Origin: Arthrobacter sp. AQ5-05
Lineage (GTDB): Bacteria; Actinomycetota; Actinomycetes; Actinomycetales; Micrococcaceae
Direction of reading: 5' to 3'
Assembly (NCBI RefSeq): GCF_003287975.1
Contig: NZ_QMKQ01000028.1
Span: 1 to 47,123 of the forward strand
Length of the DNA stretch: 47,123 nt
Shown: piece by piece, positions 7,908 through 17,282 of the stretch
How positions within the stretch are numbered: position 1 is the first letter of the stretch
How the letters are laid out: every line of letters starts with the position of its first letter
Notes under the pieces: generated by a model
Told to the model about the DNA's origin: nothing
The model's input: only the letters and a program-made list of their open reading frames with translations
Databases searched by the model: none
Program-made: the position numbers and the translations under genes

Positions 7908-8636
7908 CTACTTGCGGCCGGTCAGCTTCTTCCAGCGGGCGTTCAGTCCCCACTTGGTCACATTCAGCATCGCCTCAACCACGATGTTCCCGCTCATCTT
8001 CGAAACGCCAAGTTCACGCTCGACGAAGGTGATGGGAACTTCGACGATCTTCTTGCCCATCTGGGCCACGCGGAAGGTCATGTCGACCTGGAAGCCGTAG
8101 CCCACCGAATCGATGGCGTCGAAGTCCATGGCCTCGAGGGTCTCACGGCGGAACGCGCGGAAGCCGGCGGTGATGTCGCGCAGGTTCACGCCCAGCATGG
8201 TGCGTGAATAGAAGCTGCCCATGCGCGAGATCATCTTGCGGTGCAGCGGCCAGTTGACGACCGAGCCGCCCTTGACCCAACGCGAACCGATGACCAGGTC
8301 AGCGCCCTTGGGGATTTCTGCCAGCAGCAAGGGAAGCTGCTCGGGCTTGTGTGAACCATCGGCATCCATCTCCACCAGGACGTCGTACCCGGCGTCCAAG
8401 GCCCAGCGGAACCCGGCCAGGTAGGCGGCACCCAGGCCGGCCTTGCCCGTGCGGTGCATGACGTGGATGGACTTGTCCTCGGCAGCCATCTTGTCTGCCA
8501 AGGCGCCGGTGCCGTCCGGGGAGTTGTCGTCTACGATCAAGACATCCGAATCAGGCACCGCGGCGCGCAAGCGGCCCACGGTGATGGGCAGCGATTCAAG
8601 CTCGTTGTAGGTCGGAATGATCGTGACTACGCGCAC
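7908..8636 (-). CDS. ppm1: polyprenol monophosphomannose synthase (GT2)
   Basis: The 242-residue family 2 glycosyltransferase makes polyprenol-phosphate mannose, the mannose donor for lipoglycans and protein O-mannosylation. It shows VVTIIPTYNELESL at the N-terminus, the nucleotide-binding VDDNSPDGTG, the metal-binding DAD in VEMDADGSHKPEQLP, and the dolichol-phosphate mannosyltransferase core FRRETLEAMDFDAIDSVGYG. It lacks C-terminal membrane helices and is not fused to the Lnt acyltransferase as in M. tuberculosis Ppm1. No lnt gene is adjacent. Confidence 0.9.
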   Translation of the reverse strand: MRVVTIIPTYNELESLPITVGRLRAAVPDSDVLIVDDNSPDGTGALADKMAAEDKSIHVMHRTGKAGLGAAYLAGFRWALDAGYDVLVEMDADGSHKPEQLPLLLAEIPKGADLVIGSRWVKGGSVVNWPLHRKMISRMGSFYSRTMLGVNLRDITAGFRAFRRETLEAMDFDAIDSVGYGFQVDMTFRVAQMGKKIVEVPITFVERELGVSKMSGNIVVEAMLNVTKWGLNARWKKLTGRK

Positions 8637-9169
8637 GCGGCAGTCCCTTTCTGCTGATGGAACGATCCGCGGAAGAGGGCCTCAAGGGCCAGGTACCAAC
8701 GTGCCGCGTAGCGTTAACCCGCTGCGACTGGTTTCAGGGATCGGGTGGGGGTCAGTGCACAATTATACGCAACCGCTCCCCCGAAACCCGGCTCCCCGCC
8801 GTGTGATGCGCAAGACGATTCGGCCAATCGGCGGGGCGCACAAATCGACCCCGCGGCTTCGGTCCGTCCCTCCCGGCCGACAAACGGCCAAAAGGGTGTT
8901 ATCTAATGCCAGCGGGGTCAATTTGTTCTTGCGGACCGGAATACCGGTAAGCCGGATCGAAGGATCAGACACTGGTTACAGCCTACCGTCCAGTTTTTAG
9001 CTGTCAACCGTTTCCGGACCACTGGCTACGTGAATTCGATCAGGTCAGCCGATATATGGCGGTCCGACCGGCATTGGGCGAACTTGCCGCAACTTCGAGC
9101 AAATACTTCAATTTCGACCTTGCCAAAACGCCGTTTCCCTGAACCCGGGGGCGGGGAAGCCCGATCCGC
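8637..9169. other. 533-bp non-coding region upstream of ppm1
   Basis: No frame here looks like a real gene. On the minus strand a perfect TATAAT (8767-8762) preceded by GGTTGCG could be a -10 for ppm1, leaving a leader of about 120 bases. No convincing -35 is seen. The remainder, up to the amidohydrolase stop, is featureless to inspection. Confidence 0.35.
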
Positions 9170-10789
9170 CTAAGCTGCGCCCGTCGCGTCGAAGATCACG
9201 CGGCCGGCACGCACCGTGCGCAGGCAATTGGGCAGATCGTCTTCCAGCACCGGGAGCATCGGGGTGCCGGCGCGGGCATCGGTGCTCCATGACGAGACTC
9301 GAAGGTCGGGTGTCTGCACGGAAAGCTCGGCGGCATCCCAAATCGCAAATGTGGCCTCGGCGCCGTTGACCAGCTGCCCCGCCATCGGGTTCGACGAGCC
9401 CAGGGCACGGAAACCGGAGCGGGTGTGGGCCATGAATGCCGCCCTGGCCGAGATGCGTGCCTTCGGATCACTCAGTTCCAGGCAGGCCTTCACCGCTGCC
9501 CACGGGCTGGCCACGGTTACCGGGGCATCGGAGCCGATGACCACGGGCACGCCGGACGAGAGAAACTGCCCCACGCCGTTCATGCCGGCCGCCCGGGACT
9601 CCCCCAGGCGCTGGGCGTACAGGCCGCCCGTCCCTCCCCAGGCAGCGTCGAAGCCCGGCTGCATGGATGCAGTCAGGGCGAAGTCCAGCATCCGGGCACG
9701 TGCGGCAGCATCGACCATTTCCACGTGCTCCAGGCGGTGCCGGCCCGCCTGGACCTTGGCCAGCCCCACGGATTCGGCTGCCTTGGCAAAACCTTCAAGG
9801 GCCAAATCGAGACCGGCATCGCCGATGACGTGGAACGAGGCTTGGATCCCGGCCAGGGAACAGGCCGCCACGTGTGCGCTGATCTGCTCAATGCCAAGGT
9901 AGGAGGTGCCCCGTTCGCCGGCGGCGTCGGCATAGTCTTCCCGCAGCAACGCGGTGCGCGAGCCGATCGATCCGTCGATGTTCAAGTCCCCGCCCAGTCC
10001 GACAACCGCATCGGAATTGAACGAGGCCAGCAACGTGCGGGCTTCGTCCTCGGTGCCCACGAGTTCTCCCCAGTAGGCAAAGACCTCGGGGGTTGCGGCC
10101 TTTTCCGCGTCTGTGCGGGCCAGCAACGCCTCGAGGTCCGCGCGGCCGGAGATCTGACCGGCGGCCATCTCCACGACCGTCCCGTGCCCGGTGGAGGCCA
10201 GGTGCGCCAGGGCGCGATTGTGGTTCTCGGTGCTTGTTGCTTCGTCAAGGGCGAAAATGGCATCCCGGATGCGTCCGTGGGCCTTCCCGCGGACCAGGGC
10301 GCCGGTGTATTCGGGACCTTCGGACAGACCGAAGCGCATGGCCAGCTTGGGGCTGATGAGCGCCGAATGCACATCGACGCGTGCCAGGTAGACCTCGCGG
10401 TCGGGGGCCGCCTGCTGCAGCTGCTCGGAGGTGGGCAACGTGCCGTCGCCGAAGGCCGATTCGTCCCACCCGGCACCCAGGAGGATGCCGCTGCCCGTGG
10501 TTGCCGCCGAGGCAACTGCCTCGAGCACCTCGCCGGCGCCGCGGGCGCCGCCCAGGTCCAGCCCGTTGAGCCTGGCTCCGAGCGAGCCAAGGTGGACGTG
10601 CGAGTCCACGAAGGCCGGGGTGATGAGGGCCCCTTGCAGGTCGATCTCCGTCATCCGCGCATCAAGCAGCGCGCCGGCGGCGGATTCGGTGCCGATCCAC
10701 GCAATGGTGCCGTCCTCGACCAGCATGGCGGTGGCAAAGGGATCGGCCGGGGAATAGATGGAACCATTGCGGTACAACTCAACAGACAT
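9170..10789 (-). CDS. amidohydrolase family protein (YtcJ-like, amidohydrolase 3)
   Basis: A 539-residue metal-dependent hydrolase of the amidohydrolase superfamily. The metal-ligand signature FVDSHVHLGS lies near residue 60. Further conserved segments are SFHVIGDAGLDLAL, HRLEHVEMVD and GSDAPVTVASPWAAV (the last Asp being the general base position). N- and C-terminal beta-sandwich pieces flank the barrel. YtcJ-like proteins have varied or unknown substrates (cyclic amides, N-substituted compounds). ATG 10789 has AGGTAAG upstream. It is not obviously co-transcribed with helY, which ends 88 bases away on the same strand. Confidence 0.88.
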   Translation of the reverse strand: MSVELYRNGSIYSPADPFATAMLVEDGTIAWIGTESAAGALLDARMTEIDLQGALITPAFVDSHVHLGSLGARLNGLDLGGARGAGEVLEAVASAATTGSGILLGAGWDESAFGDGTLPTSEQLQQAAPDREVYLARVDVHSALISPKLAMRFGLSEGPEYTGALVRGKAHGRIRDAIFALDEATSTENHNRALAHLASTGHGTVVEMAAGQISGRADLEALLARTDAEKAATPEVFAYWGELVGTEDEARTLLASFNSDAVVGLGGDLNIDGSIGSRTALLREDYADAAGERGTSYLGIEQISAHVAACSLAGIQASFHVIGDAGLDLALEGFAKAAESVGLAKVQAGRHRLEHVEMVDAAARARMLDFALTASMQPGFDAAWGGTGGLYAQRLGESRAAGMNGVGQFLSSGVPVVIGSDAPVTVASPWAAVKACLELSDPKARISARAAFMAHTRSGFRALGSSNPMAGQLVNGAEATFAIWDAAELSVQTPDLRVSSWSTDARAGTPMLPVLEDDLPNCLRTVRAGRVIFDATGAA

Positions 10790-10877
10790 TTCTTACCTTT
10801 GCTTTAAGCAGGCACGCACGAATCCCTCGGCGTGCTTCGAACCAACGGGTGCCCGGCCGCGCCCGGGAGCGGGGATC

Positions 10878-13673
10878 CTAGTCGACAACGTTTGAATAGG
10901 AGACGACCCCGCGGCGGACGCGCTGGACCGCACGGTTGCAGGAGCGGGCCAACCCCGCGTCCAGGTCGGGGATCTTCGCCAGCTGGTCCAGCACATCGAT
11001 GACCTGTTTGGCCCAGCGCACGAAGTCGCCGGCCGCAAGGTCGGTGCCGCGCAGGCACTCGCGCAGGTCCGAGCCGCGCGCCCACTTGTAGATCGGCCAG
11101 ATCAGCCCGGAATCCGGGGCGACGGTCTCGGGCAGGCCGGCATTCGCCTCGACGTCCGAGAGCCGCGACCACAGGTTCACCGCGGCTTCCCAGGCGATCT
11201 GGATCTTCGCGGTGGGCATGCGCGGATCGGGCCCGTGGTCTTCGCGCCGCGCCTGGAAGACCAGGGCGGAGATGAAACCGGCCAGCTCCTCTGCGGTCAT
11301 TTCGTTCATGGCCCCGGTCTCCATGACCAGCGAGGTCAGCAGGTCGCGTTCGCCGTAGATGCGGCGCAGCCGCTGCCCGGCAGCGGTGATCTGCGCCTGG
11401 CCCAGGTCGTCGGACGCGGGCACCAGGTACTCGAAGTCCTCCAGCACCTTGGCCACCTTGTCAAAGGTCTTGGAAATGGTGTTGGTGCGACCGCTGATCT
11501 GGGAGCGCAGCTTGTTCGTGTCGAGCAAGAGCCTGGAGTAGCGCTCGCCCCAGCGGGCGTGGTCCTCGCGCTCCGGGCACCCGTGGCAGGGGTGGGCCTT
11601 CAAGGTGGCGCGCAGCTGGCTGATGCGGGCTTCCTGCTCGTCGCTGCCGGTGAAGTTGTACTCCGGGGCGTCATCGCGCGGCGGGCGGGACCCGGACAGC
11701 GCATTGTGCAGCGACGCGGCCAGATCCTTGCGTTCCTTGGGGCTGCGCCCGGTGAAGCCCTTGGGGATCCGGATCCGGGAGATGACCTCGACCGGGCCAT
11801 TGAGGTCCTGGACGCCGACACGGCGGATGTGCTTGTCCTCGGTCAGCACCGTCGGGCGCGGGTCGTTCCAGGCGGAATCCTGTTCGATGACCACGCAGCG
11901 CCCGAGACGCCGGGTGCCGGTGACCTCGATGATGTCGCCGCGCACCAGGGCTTCCAGGGATTCGGTGGCCGAGGCGCGGCGCAGCCGGGAAATGGTTTTT
12001 GCCGCGTCCTTTTCGGCCGTGGACAATTCGGCACGCAGCGCCGCGTACTCGGTGAAATCCCCGAGGTGGCAGGTCATCGACTTCTTGTACCCTTCCAGCG
12101 ACTCCTCCCGGGAGCGGACCTGGCGGGCCATGCCCACCACGGAGCGGTCGGCCTGGAACTGGGCGAAGGAAGTCTCGAGGATGCCGCGGGCCCGTTCCCT
12201 GCCGAATTGCGAGGTCAGGTTCAGCGACATGTTGTAGGTGGGTCGGAAGCTGGAGTTCAGCGGGTAGGTCCGCTTCGAGGCGAGCCCGGCCACTGCGGCC
12301 GGTTCGGTGTCCTGCTGCCACAGGACCACCGCGTGGCCCTCGACGTCGATGCCACGGCGCCCGGCACGGCCGGTCAGCTGGGTGTACTCCCCCGCGGTGA
12401 TGGCCACGTGCGATTCGCCGTTGAATTTCTCCAGTTTTTCCATGACCACCGAGCGGGCGGGCATGTTCACGCCCAGGGCCAGGGTTTCGGTGGCGAACAC
12501 GGCCTTGACCAGGCCGCGGACGAAGAGGTCTTCGACGACTTCCTTGAAGATCGGCAGCAACCCGGCATGGTGGGCCGCGAAGCCGCGCATCAATCCCTCG
12601 CGCCATGGCCAGAAGCCCAGCACCTCGAGGTCGTCCGGCGGCAGCTTGTGCGCCACCAGGTCGATGGCCTGTTCGATAGCGGTGGCCTCGGCGATGGTGG
12701 TCAGGGCCAGGCCCGAGCGCACGCATTGGGCAACGGCCGCGTCGCAGCCGTTGCGGGAGAAGATGAACACCAGCGAGGGCAGCAGCCCTGCCCGGTCAAG
12801 GGCCATGATCATGTCGGGGCGCGAAACGCGGGTGCTGAGCTGCTCGCGCTGCTCCCCCCAGGATCCCCCGCCACGGCGCGAACGGCCGCGCTGGGAACGT
12901 GGGCCGGCCATGGAACGGTGGGCCATCTTGGTCAGCTCGGGGTTGACCTCCGCGGCTCGCTCGGGTGCGTTGGCGACCTGGTCGAAGGACACGTCCTCGG
13001 CGAACAGGTCAAGGAGTCGGCCGCCGACCATGACGTGCTGGAACAACGGGATGGGGCGGTGCTCGGAGACGATGATGCTGGTGTCCCCGCGCACGGTGTC
13101 GAGCCAGCCGCCGAACTCCTCGGCGTTGGAGACCGTGGCCGAAAGCGAGATCACCTGGACGTCGTCGCGCAGGTGGATGATCACTTCTTCCCACACGGCG
13201 CCGCGGAACTTGTCGGCCAGGTAGTGGACCTCGTCCATGACCACGTAGCCCAGGGAATCCAGGGTGTCGGAGTCCGCGTAGAGCATGTTGCGCAGCACCT
13301 CGGTGGTCATGACAACGATCTCGGCCTCGCCGTTGATGGTCATGTCCCCGGTGAGCAGTCCGACCCGCTCGGGGCCGTAGGTGGCCACGAGGTCGGAGTA
13401 CTTCTGGTTGCTCAGCGCCTTGATGGGTGTGGTGTAGAAGGCCTTGCGGCCAGAACGCAGCGCCTGGAAGATGGCGAATTCGCCGACCACGGTCTTCCCC
13501 GCACCCGTCGGGGCGGCGACCAGCACACCGGAACCGGTGGCAACGGCTCGGCAGGCCTCTTCCTGGAAGGGATCAAGGTCGAAGCCCAGGGTGGCCCGGA
13601 ACTCGGCAAGCCCGGTTCCCTCCTCCTGTGGTTGTTCCTTGGCTGCGGTGTATCGCTCGGCCGGCATGCTCAC
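10878..13673 (-). CDS. helY: Ski2/Mtr4-like DEVH-box RNA helicase HelY
   Basis: This 931-residue superfamily 2 helicase has Walker A APTGAGKT at 54-61, motif Ia TTPIKALSNQKY, the DEVH box at 147-150, SLSATVSNAEEFGGW (motif III), the C-terminal RecA motif with TGRAGRRGID (motif VI), and a C-terminal DSHCT-like region (about 740-920). It matches the actinobacterial HelY family related to Mtr4/Ski2, presumed to act in RNA metabolism. The start is GTG 13673 with GAAAGGGG upstream. Its position next to tatAC and pafBC reproduces the conserved actinobacterial gene order. Confidence 0.94.
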   Translation of the reverse strand: MSMPAERYTAAKEQPQEEGTGLAEFRATLGFDLDPFQEEACRAVATGSGVLVAAPTGAGKTVVGEFAIFQALRSGRKAFYTTPIKALSNQKYSDLVATYGPERVGLLTGDMTINGEAEIVVMTTEVLRNMLYADSDTLDSLGYVVMDEVHYLADKFRGAVWEEVIIHLRDDVQVISLSATVSNAEEFGGWLDTVRGDTSIIVSEHRPIPLFQHVMVGGRLLDLFAEDVSFDQVANAPERAAEVNPELTKMAHRSMAGPRSQRGRSRRGGGSWGEQREQLSTRVSRPDMIMALDRAGLLPSLVFIFSRNGCDAAVAQCVRSGLALTTIAEATAIEQAIDLVAHKLPPDDLEVLGFWPWREGLMRGFAAHHAGLLPIFKEVVEDLFVRGLVKAVFATETLALGVNMPARSVVMEKLEKFNGESHVAITAGEYTQLTGRAGRRGIDVEGHAVVLWQQDTEPAAVAGLASKRTYPLNSSFRPTYNMSLNLTSQFGRERARGILETSFAQFQADRSVVGMARQVRSREESLEGYKKSMTCHLGDFTEYAALRAELSTAEKDAAKTISRLRRASATESLEALVRGDIIEVTGTRRLGRCVVIEQDSAWNDPRPTVLTEDKHIRRVGVQDLNGPVEVISRIRIPKGFTGRSPKERKDLAASLHNALSGSRPPRDDAPEYNFTGSDEQEARISQLRATLKAHPCHGCPEREDHARWGERYSRLLLDTNKLRSQISGRTNTISKTFDKVAKVLEDFEYLVPASDDLGQAQITAAGQRLRRIYGERDLLTSLVMETGAMNEMTAEELAGFISALVFQARREDHGPDPRMPTAKIQIAWEAAVNLWSRLSDVEANAGLPETVAPDSGLIWPIYKWARGSDLRECLRGTDLAAGDFVRWAKQVIDVLDQLAKIPDLDAGLARSCNRAVQRVRRGVVSYSNVVD

Positions 13674-13705
13674 GATGCGACCCCTTTCAGGAGGGTAGTA
13701 GGTGC

Positions 13706-13734
13706 GCCCGCGTCCGTGTTGCGGACACGGGCGT
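13706..13734 (-). terminator. hairpin between tatC and helY
   Basis: CGCCCGCGTCCG pairs with CGGACACGGGCG (one mismatch) around TGTTG immediately after the tatC stop on the minus strand. It lacks a T-run, so it may only partly separate tatAC from helY. Confidence 0.45.
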
Positions 13735-13736
13735 TC

Positions 13737-14573
13737 CTATGGAAGATCCGGCGAGTCGGGAATGCTGGACCCCTCGCCTGCGTTGGCGGCGTTTTCCGCC
13801 TCAAGTTGTGCGCGTTTCTTGTCGCGCTTCTTGTCGTTCAGGTGGCAGATCAACGTTGCCGTCGCAAAGGTCACGAACAACGGACCAGCCAGTGCAAACA
13901 TGGTGATCGCATCGCCACCGGGAGCCGCCATGGCGGCCACGAGGGCGATGAGGAAGACCGTGATGCGCCAGTGCTTCATGATCAGCTTGGCCTTCAGCAC
14001 GCCGACCATGTTCAGTCCGACCATCAGCACCGGGGCCAGCATGGCCAGCCCGAAGGCGATCAGCAGGCGGAAGACGAATGGCAGGTAGGTGTCCGTGGTC
14101 AGCCAGGACTGCGCGTTTTCCGGGGTCAGCGAGATGAAGAACTTCAGGGCGTGCGGAAGCACCCAGTAGGCCATGCCCACGCCGAGGATGAACAGCGGTG
14201 CCGCCGCGGCGGCGAAGCCGATGGCGGTGTTGCGTTCCTTCTTCTTCAAGCCCGGGACGATGAAGGCCCAGAGCTGGTAGATCCAGATGGGCGCGGAGAA
14301 GACCAAGCCCAAGAGAAGCGATGTCTTGAGCATGATGTCGAAGGGCGCCATCACGGAGGTGAAGTTGACTTCGCCGCCGTACGCGCGCACCGGCGCGATG
14401 ATCAGCTCGAGGACATTGTCATAGAGGAAGAACCCTCCGACGGTTCCCAGCACCAGGGCAATCAGCGATATGAAGAGACGGTTCCTGGCCTCGACCAGAT
14501 GCTCCTTCAAGGCCATGCGGCCCTCGGGATTATTCTTCCGCCCCTTGGTGGCAGCAGCTTCTTGTTCGCTCAC
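13737..14573 (-). CDS. tatC: Sec-independent protein translocase subunit TatC
   Basis: This 278-residue polytopic TatC is the receptor for twin-arginine signal peptides. The conserved cytoplasmic N-terminal segment MALKEHLVEARNRLFISLIA contains the essential Glu and LxExRxR-type motif. Six hydrophobic helices follow, with the family motif APFDIMLKTSLLLGLVFSAP in the second third. A charged tail (EEGS-type, rich in Lys and Glu) is cytoplasmic. It lies six bases downstream of tatA, forming a tatAC operon. No tatB is present in the window. Confidence 0.96.
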   Translation of the reverse strand: MSEQEAAATKGRKNNPEGRMALKEHLVEARNRLFISLIALVLGTVGGFFLYDNVLELIIAPVRAYGGEVNFTSVMAPFDIMLKTSLLLGLVFSAPIWIYQLWAFIVPGLKKKERNTAIGFAAAAAPLFILGVGMAYWVLPHALKFFISLTPENAQSWLTTDTYLPFVFRLLIAFGLAMLAPVLMVGLNMVGVLKAKLIMKHWRITVFLIALVAAMAAPGGDAITMFALAGPLFVTFATATLICHLNDKKRDKKRAQLEAENAANAGEGSSIPDSPDLP

Positions 14574-14579
14574 GAAATA

Positions 14580-14804
14580 TTAGGCGTTGTTCTCACGACG
14601 GTCGGGATCAACGATCTTGCCCTCGACGGTTTCGTCGCCGGCAGCAGGAGCCTTGTCGTCGTCCTTCATCTGGCGGACCTCGGACTTGAAGATTCGCAGG
14701 GACTGGCCCACGGAGCGTGCCAAACCGGGAAGCTTCGGGGCACCGAACAGCAGCAGTGCCAGAATTACGATGATGACCAGATGCCATCCTTGGATTCCAC
14801 CCAT
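14580..14804 (-). CDS. tatA: Sec-independent protein translocase subunit TatA
   Basis: This 74-residue TatA forms the translocation assembly. It has one N-terminal transmembrane helix (GWHLVIIVILALLLFG), the hinge FGAPKLPGLARSVG, an amphipathic helix SLRIFKSEVRQM and an acidic/basic tail. I place the start at ATG 14804, preceded by GAAAGGTAGG. An in-frame TTG six codons earlier lies inside that ribosome site and is unlikely. Confidence 0.95.
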   Translation of the reverse strand: MGGIQGWHLVIIVILALLLFGAPKLPGLARSVGQSLRIFKSEVRQMKDDDKAPAAGDETVEGKIVDPDRRENNA

Positions 14805-14838
14805 GGGGAACCTACCTTTCAATCGAGTTAAGTCTACG

Positions 14839-15198
14839 TCAGAACAATTCTAGATCGCCTACGCGCTGGGGTTGTCCGCGCAGGGCTTTGCGCTGCACAC
14901 GTGTGTCGCGGCGGGCGGTGGCCCGCCGAAGCTTGCCGGCCTCGTATCCCTGGCGTGCGTCATCGGGATCCTGGAACAACGCGGCCACCCCTGCCGGGGT
15001 CCTGTCGGAGGGCTCGGGGTAGTCGCGGTCCGCGGCGTCGGCGTCCAACGATTCACCGGTGCGGTCCATGGCCTCGCCGACCTCGTGGGCCAGTGCCATG
15101 AAGCCGCGAAAGAGCCTGATCCCTGCCAGCACCAGGAACAGCAGCGTGGCCAGGACCAGCACGGTCCACAACAGGGCCCAAAACCACCAAGGCAACAT
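14839..15198 (-). CDS. small single-pass membrane protein of unknown function
   Basis: A 119-residue protein. The first 30 residues are one strong membrane helix (PWWFWALLWTVLVLATLLFL), followed by an acidic then basic, polar C-terminal part (DRTGESLDADAADRDYPEP ... RRATARRDTRVQRKALRG). The ATG is two bases from the pafBC stop, and tatA starts 34 bases downstream, so it sits inside the pafBC-tatAC transcription unit. I recognise no family. Its location suggests a conserved passenger of this cluster in Micrococcaceae (inference). Confidence 0.75.
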   Translation of the reverse strand: MLPWWFWALLWTVLVLATLLFLVLAGIRLFRGFMALAHEVGEAMDRTGESLDADAADRDYPEPSDRTPAGVAALFQDPDDARQGYEAGKLRRATARRDTRVQRKALRGQPQRVGDLELF

Positions 15199-15200
15199 CG

Positions 15201-17156
15201 CTACTTCACTTCCAGGGAGTCAACTGCCGCACGAAGCCAGGTCTCGACCTCGGTGCGCAAGGAATCGGGGCCGATGACCCGCAGGTCCCCGCCATGGTAG
15301 GCAACCATGCCCGGCATGGTCGAGGTGGAGGGCATCCGGATCTCGGCAATGTGCTCTTCCCCGGCCTTGGCCCAGCTCTCCGGTGCGTACTCCTCCACCA
15401 GGGCGGCCAGCCGCGGGGCAAAGCCCAGCACCACGAGTTCGTCGGCGGCACCGGGGGTGAAAAAGATGTCGGCCTCGTCCTCGTGCCGCTGCGCATCGAA
15501 GTCAAAGACCGCCCCGGGGAGGGTCGCGGACTGGATCCGGTCGATGCGGAAAGACCGGATCTCGTCGTTGGGGATCGAGAAGGCACGAAGGTACTGGCGA
15601 CCGGCGTTCTCCAGCAGCCTGATCGGCTCGACCCGCCGAACTGTGACGGCATCGCTGGAGGCGCTGTAGTAGGTCAGCTCGACAACCCGGCGTTCACGGA
15701 TCGCCCGCGCCAGGGTCGCATGGATCTCGTTTTCCTCGGCGGAACGCAGGGTGATGGACAAAACCGCTTCCAGGCCCTCGAAACCGACGGCGGCGGCCTG
15801 CAGCTTCGAATAGGCAGAATCGACGGCACCTGCATGTTCGAATCCTGGAAGCCCGCGCAGCGAGGCCAGTCCCGCAAGCATGGTGGCGGCCTCGGGAAGG
15901 CTGAGCCTGATTGGGGCGTTGAGGGCCTCGGCGTTGTTGATGCTGATGGTGCCGGCCTCCCATTCCACGTCGATCAGTTCATCGGGCAAGCCGTTGGGCA
16001 CCCCGCACATCATGATGGTTTGCAGGTGGGCCAGCAGCTGCTTTTCAGTCAACCCGAAGTGGGTGGCCGTTTGCACAACGCTTGGTGAACCGTGGCTTGC
16101 CACGTAGGAAATGATGTCCAGGTTCCGGGCCACGGCCTCGGTGGACGGCGGCCGTCCGGCGTTGCGGCGCTTGCCCAGTTTGAAACCCGGGACCGGGAGG
16201 TTCGAGGCTGCCAGCGCCCCGTCGAGTTTCCGGCGCACCACGGCCGCCAGCGGTGCCGGTTCCAGCACGCGGGCGTGGGCGCCGAGCTTGGCCACGTCGG
16301 CCGCCAGTGCCATGAGGTCGTGGAATTGCAGGGAGATTTCGTCGTGGTCCCGGCCCGGGGTGATGGATGCGGCGCGGGAGCGCAGTGCCCAGCCGGCGTC
16401 CTTGGCCACCGAGATCCTGGCGGTCTGCCCGGCGATGTCGGGATCCAGCCGGCCCAGGGTCCGGGCCATGGAGAACCCGGCGGGGCGGGTGTCGTGGGCC
16501 TTGCCGGTGTGGATGGGGCTGAGGATGCGGGTGAGCCGGAACATCCGCACGTCTCGGCGCTGGTGGTCCATGCCCACCAGGTACCAGTTCCCGAAGCGGG
16601 ACCCGATCCCCCAGGCATCGATGGTTCGTTCGCTGGTGCGGCCCTGCGCATCGAAGTACTCGAAGGAGACGACCTGGTGTGCCCAGACCGCTTCCAGGCA
16701 GGCGGCGAAGGCCGGCCCGGCGGCGTGCAGCCGGGGGACGTATTCGGTGAACCGGATCCCGTGACCGTTGTCTTCCAGACCGGCCGAGAGCCTGCCGTTG
16801 GCCCGTGAGGCGGAGGATTCGAGGTCGGTGTCCTTCCACAGCTGCGCCGCCAGGCCCAGCACCGCGGCTTCCTCGGTGCTGAAGCTGACCTCGGGCAGCC
16901 TGTAGCTCTCGGGGGTGATCAGGTAACGTTCGTCGGATCCGGTGCCCAGGGTCTTCACTGGAACACCCATGTCGCGAAGGTCCTTCTTGTCCCGGTCGAA
17001 CTTCCTGTCAAAGGCGGCGTCGTTCAGCCCCTGGTAGTCGTCAACGATCTTGCGCAGCTCACGCTTGGAGTACCCGTGCGGGGTGTTGATCAACGCATAG
17101 GTGAGACTGACGAGTTTCTCGGCACGGGAAGGACCACCGGAATTAATTTGAGCCAC
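15201..17156 (-). CDS. pafBC: PafBC, fused WYL-domain DNA-damage response activator
   Basis: This 651-residue protein contains two consecutive PafB/PafC-type units, each a winged-helix domain followed by a WYL domain and C-terminal extension. The first unit spans about residues 1-320 (SRAEKLVSLTYALINTPHGY, then VVSFEYFDAQGRTSERTIDAWGI), and the second spans about 330-650 (ISYVASHGSPSVVQTATHFG, then VVELTYYSASSDAVTVRRVEPIRLL). In mycobacteria PafB and PafC are separate partners activating the LexA-independent DNA-damage regulon. In Arthrobacter they are naturally one chain, which this gene matches. Start chosen at GTG 17156 (VAQINSGG); the longer frame extends into the upstream hairpin. It follows the Pup-proteasome genes. 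Confidence 0.9.
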   Translation of the reverse strand: MAQINSGGPSRAEKLVSLTYALINTPHGYSKRELRKIVDDYQGLNDAAFDRKFDRDKKDLRDMGVPVKTLGTGSDERYLITPESYRLPEVSFSTEEAAVLGLAAQLWKDTDLESSASRANGRLSAGLEDNGHGIRFTEYVPRLHAAGPAFAACLEAVWAHQVVSFEYFDAQGRTSERTIDAWGIGSRFGNWYLVGMDHQRRDVRMFRLTRILSPIHTGKAHDTRPAGFSMARTLGRLDPDIAGQTARISVAKDAGWALRSRAASITPGRDHDEISLQFHDLMALAADVAKLGAHARVLEPAPLAAVVRRKLDGALAASNLPVPGFKLGKRRNAGRPPSTEAVARNLDIISYVASHGSPSVVQTATHFGLTEKQLLAHLQTIMMCGVPNGLPDELIDVEWEAGTISINNAEALNAPIRLSLPEAATMLAGLASLRGLPGFEHAGAVDSAYSKLQAAAVGFEGLEAVLSITLRSAEENEIHATLARAIRERRVVELTYYSASSDAVTVRRVEPIRLLENAGRQYLRAFSIPNDEIRSFRIDRIQSATLPGAVFDFDAQRHEDEADIFFTPGAADELVVLGFAPRLAALVEEYAPESWAKAGEEHIAEIRMPSTSTMPGMVAYHGGDLRVIGPDSLRTEVETWLRAAVDSLEVK

Positions 17157-17213
17157 GTCCGCAAGATTACCCCGTGGTGCCGAACCCGGGCCAATGCAAC
17201 GCCGCGTTAATGG

Positions 17214-17261
17214 CCTTTGGCCGTGGTTTCCCAGTTCAACATGGGAAAACACGGCCAAGGG
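17214..17261 (-). terminator. long hairpin between the FKBP genes and pafBC
   Basis: CCTTTGGCCGTGGTTTCCCA pairs with the facing TGGGAAAACACGGCCAAGGG with two mismatches (the arms otherwise complement) around an eight-base loop, just after the FKBP stop. It probably ends the pafA-FKBP transcript and implies a separate promoter for pafBC. Confidence 0.68.
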
Positions 17262-17282
17262 CGTCGATCGGTGAAGCTGTTC

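Noticed and set aside
8763-8972. A 69-codon minus-strand frame upstream of ppm1
   Set aside because: It has no ribosome site and no recognisable motif, and it overlaps the candidate ppm1 promoter.
11235-14831. A 1198-codon plus-strand open frame opposite helY, tatC and tatA
   Set aside because: It is antisense to three well-recognised genes, its composition is low-complexity Gly/Gln/His/Val from reversed GC-rich codons, and no domain is visible.
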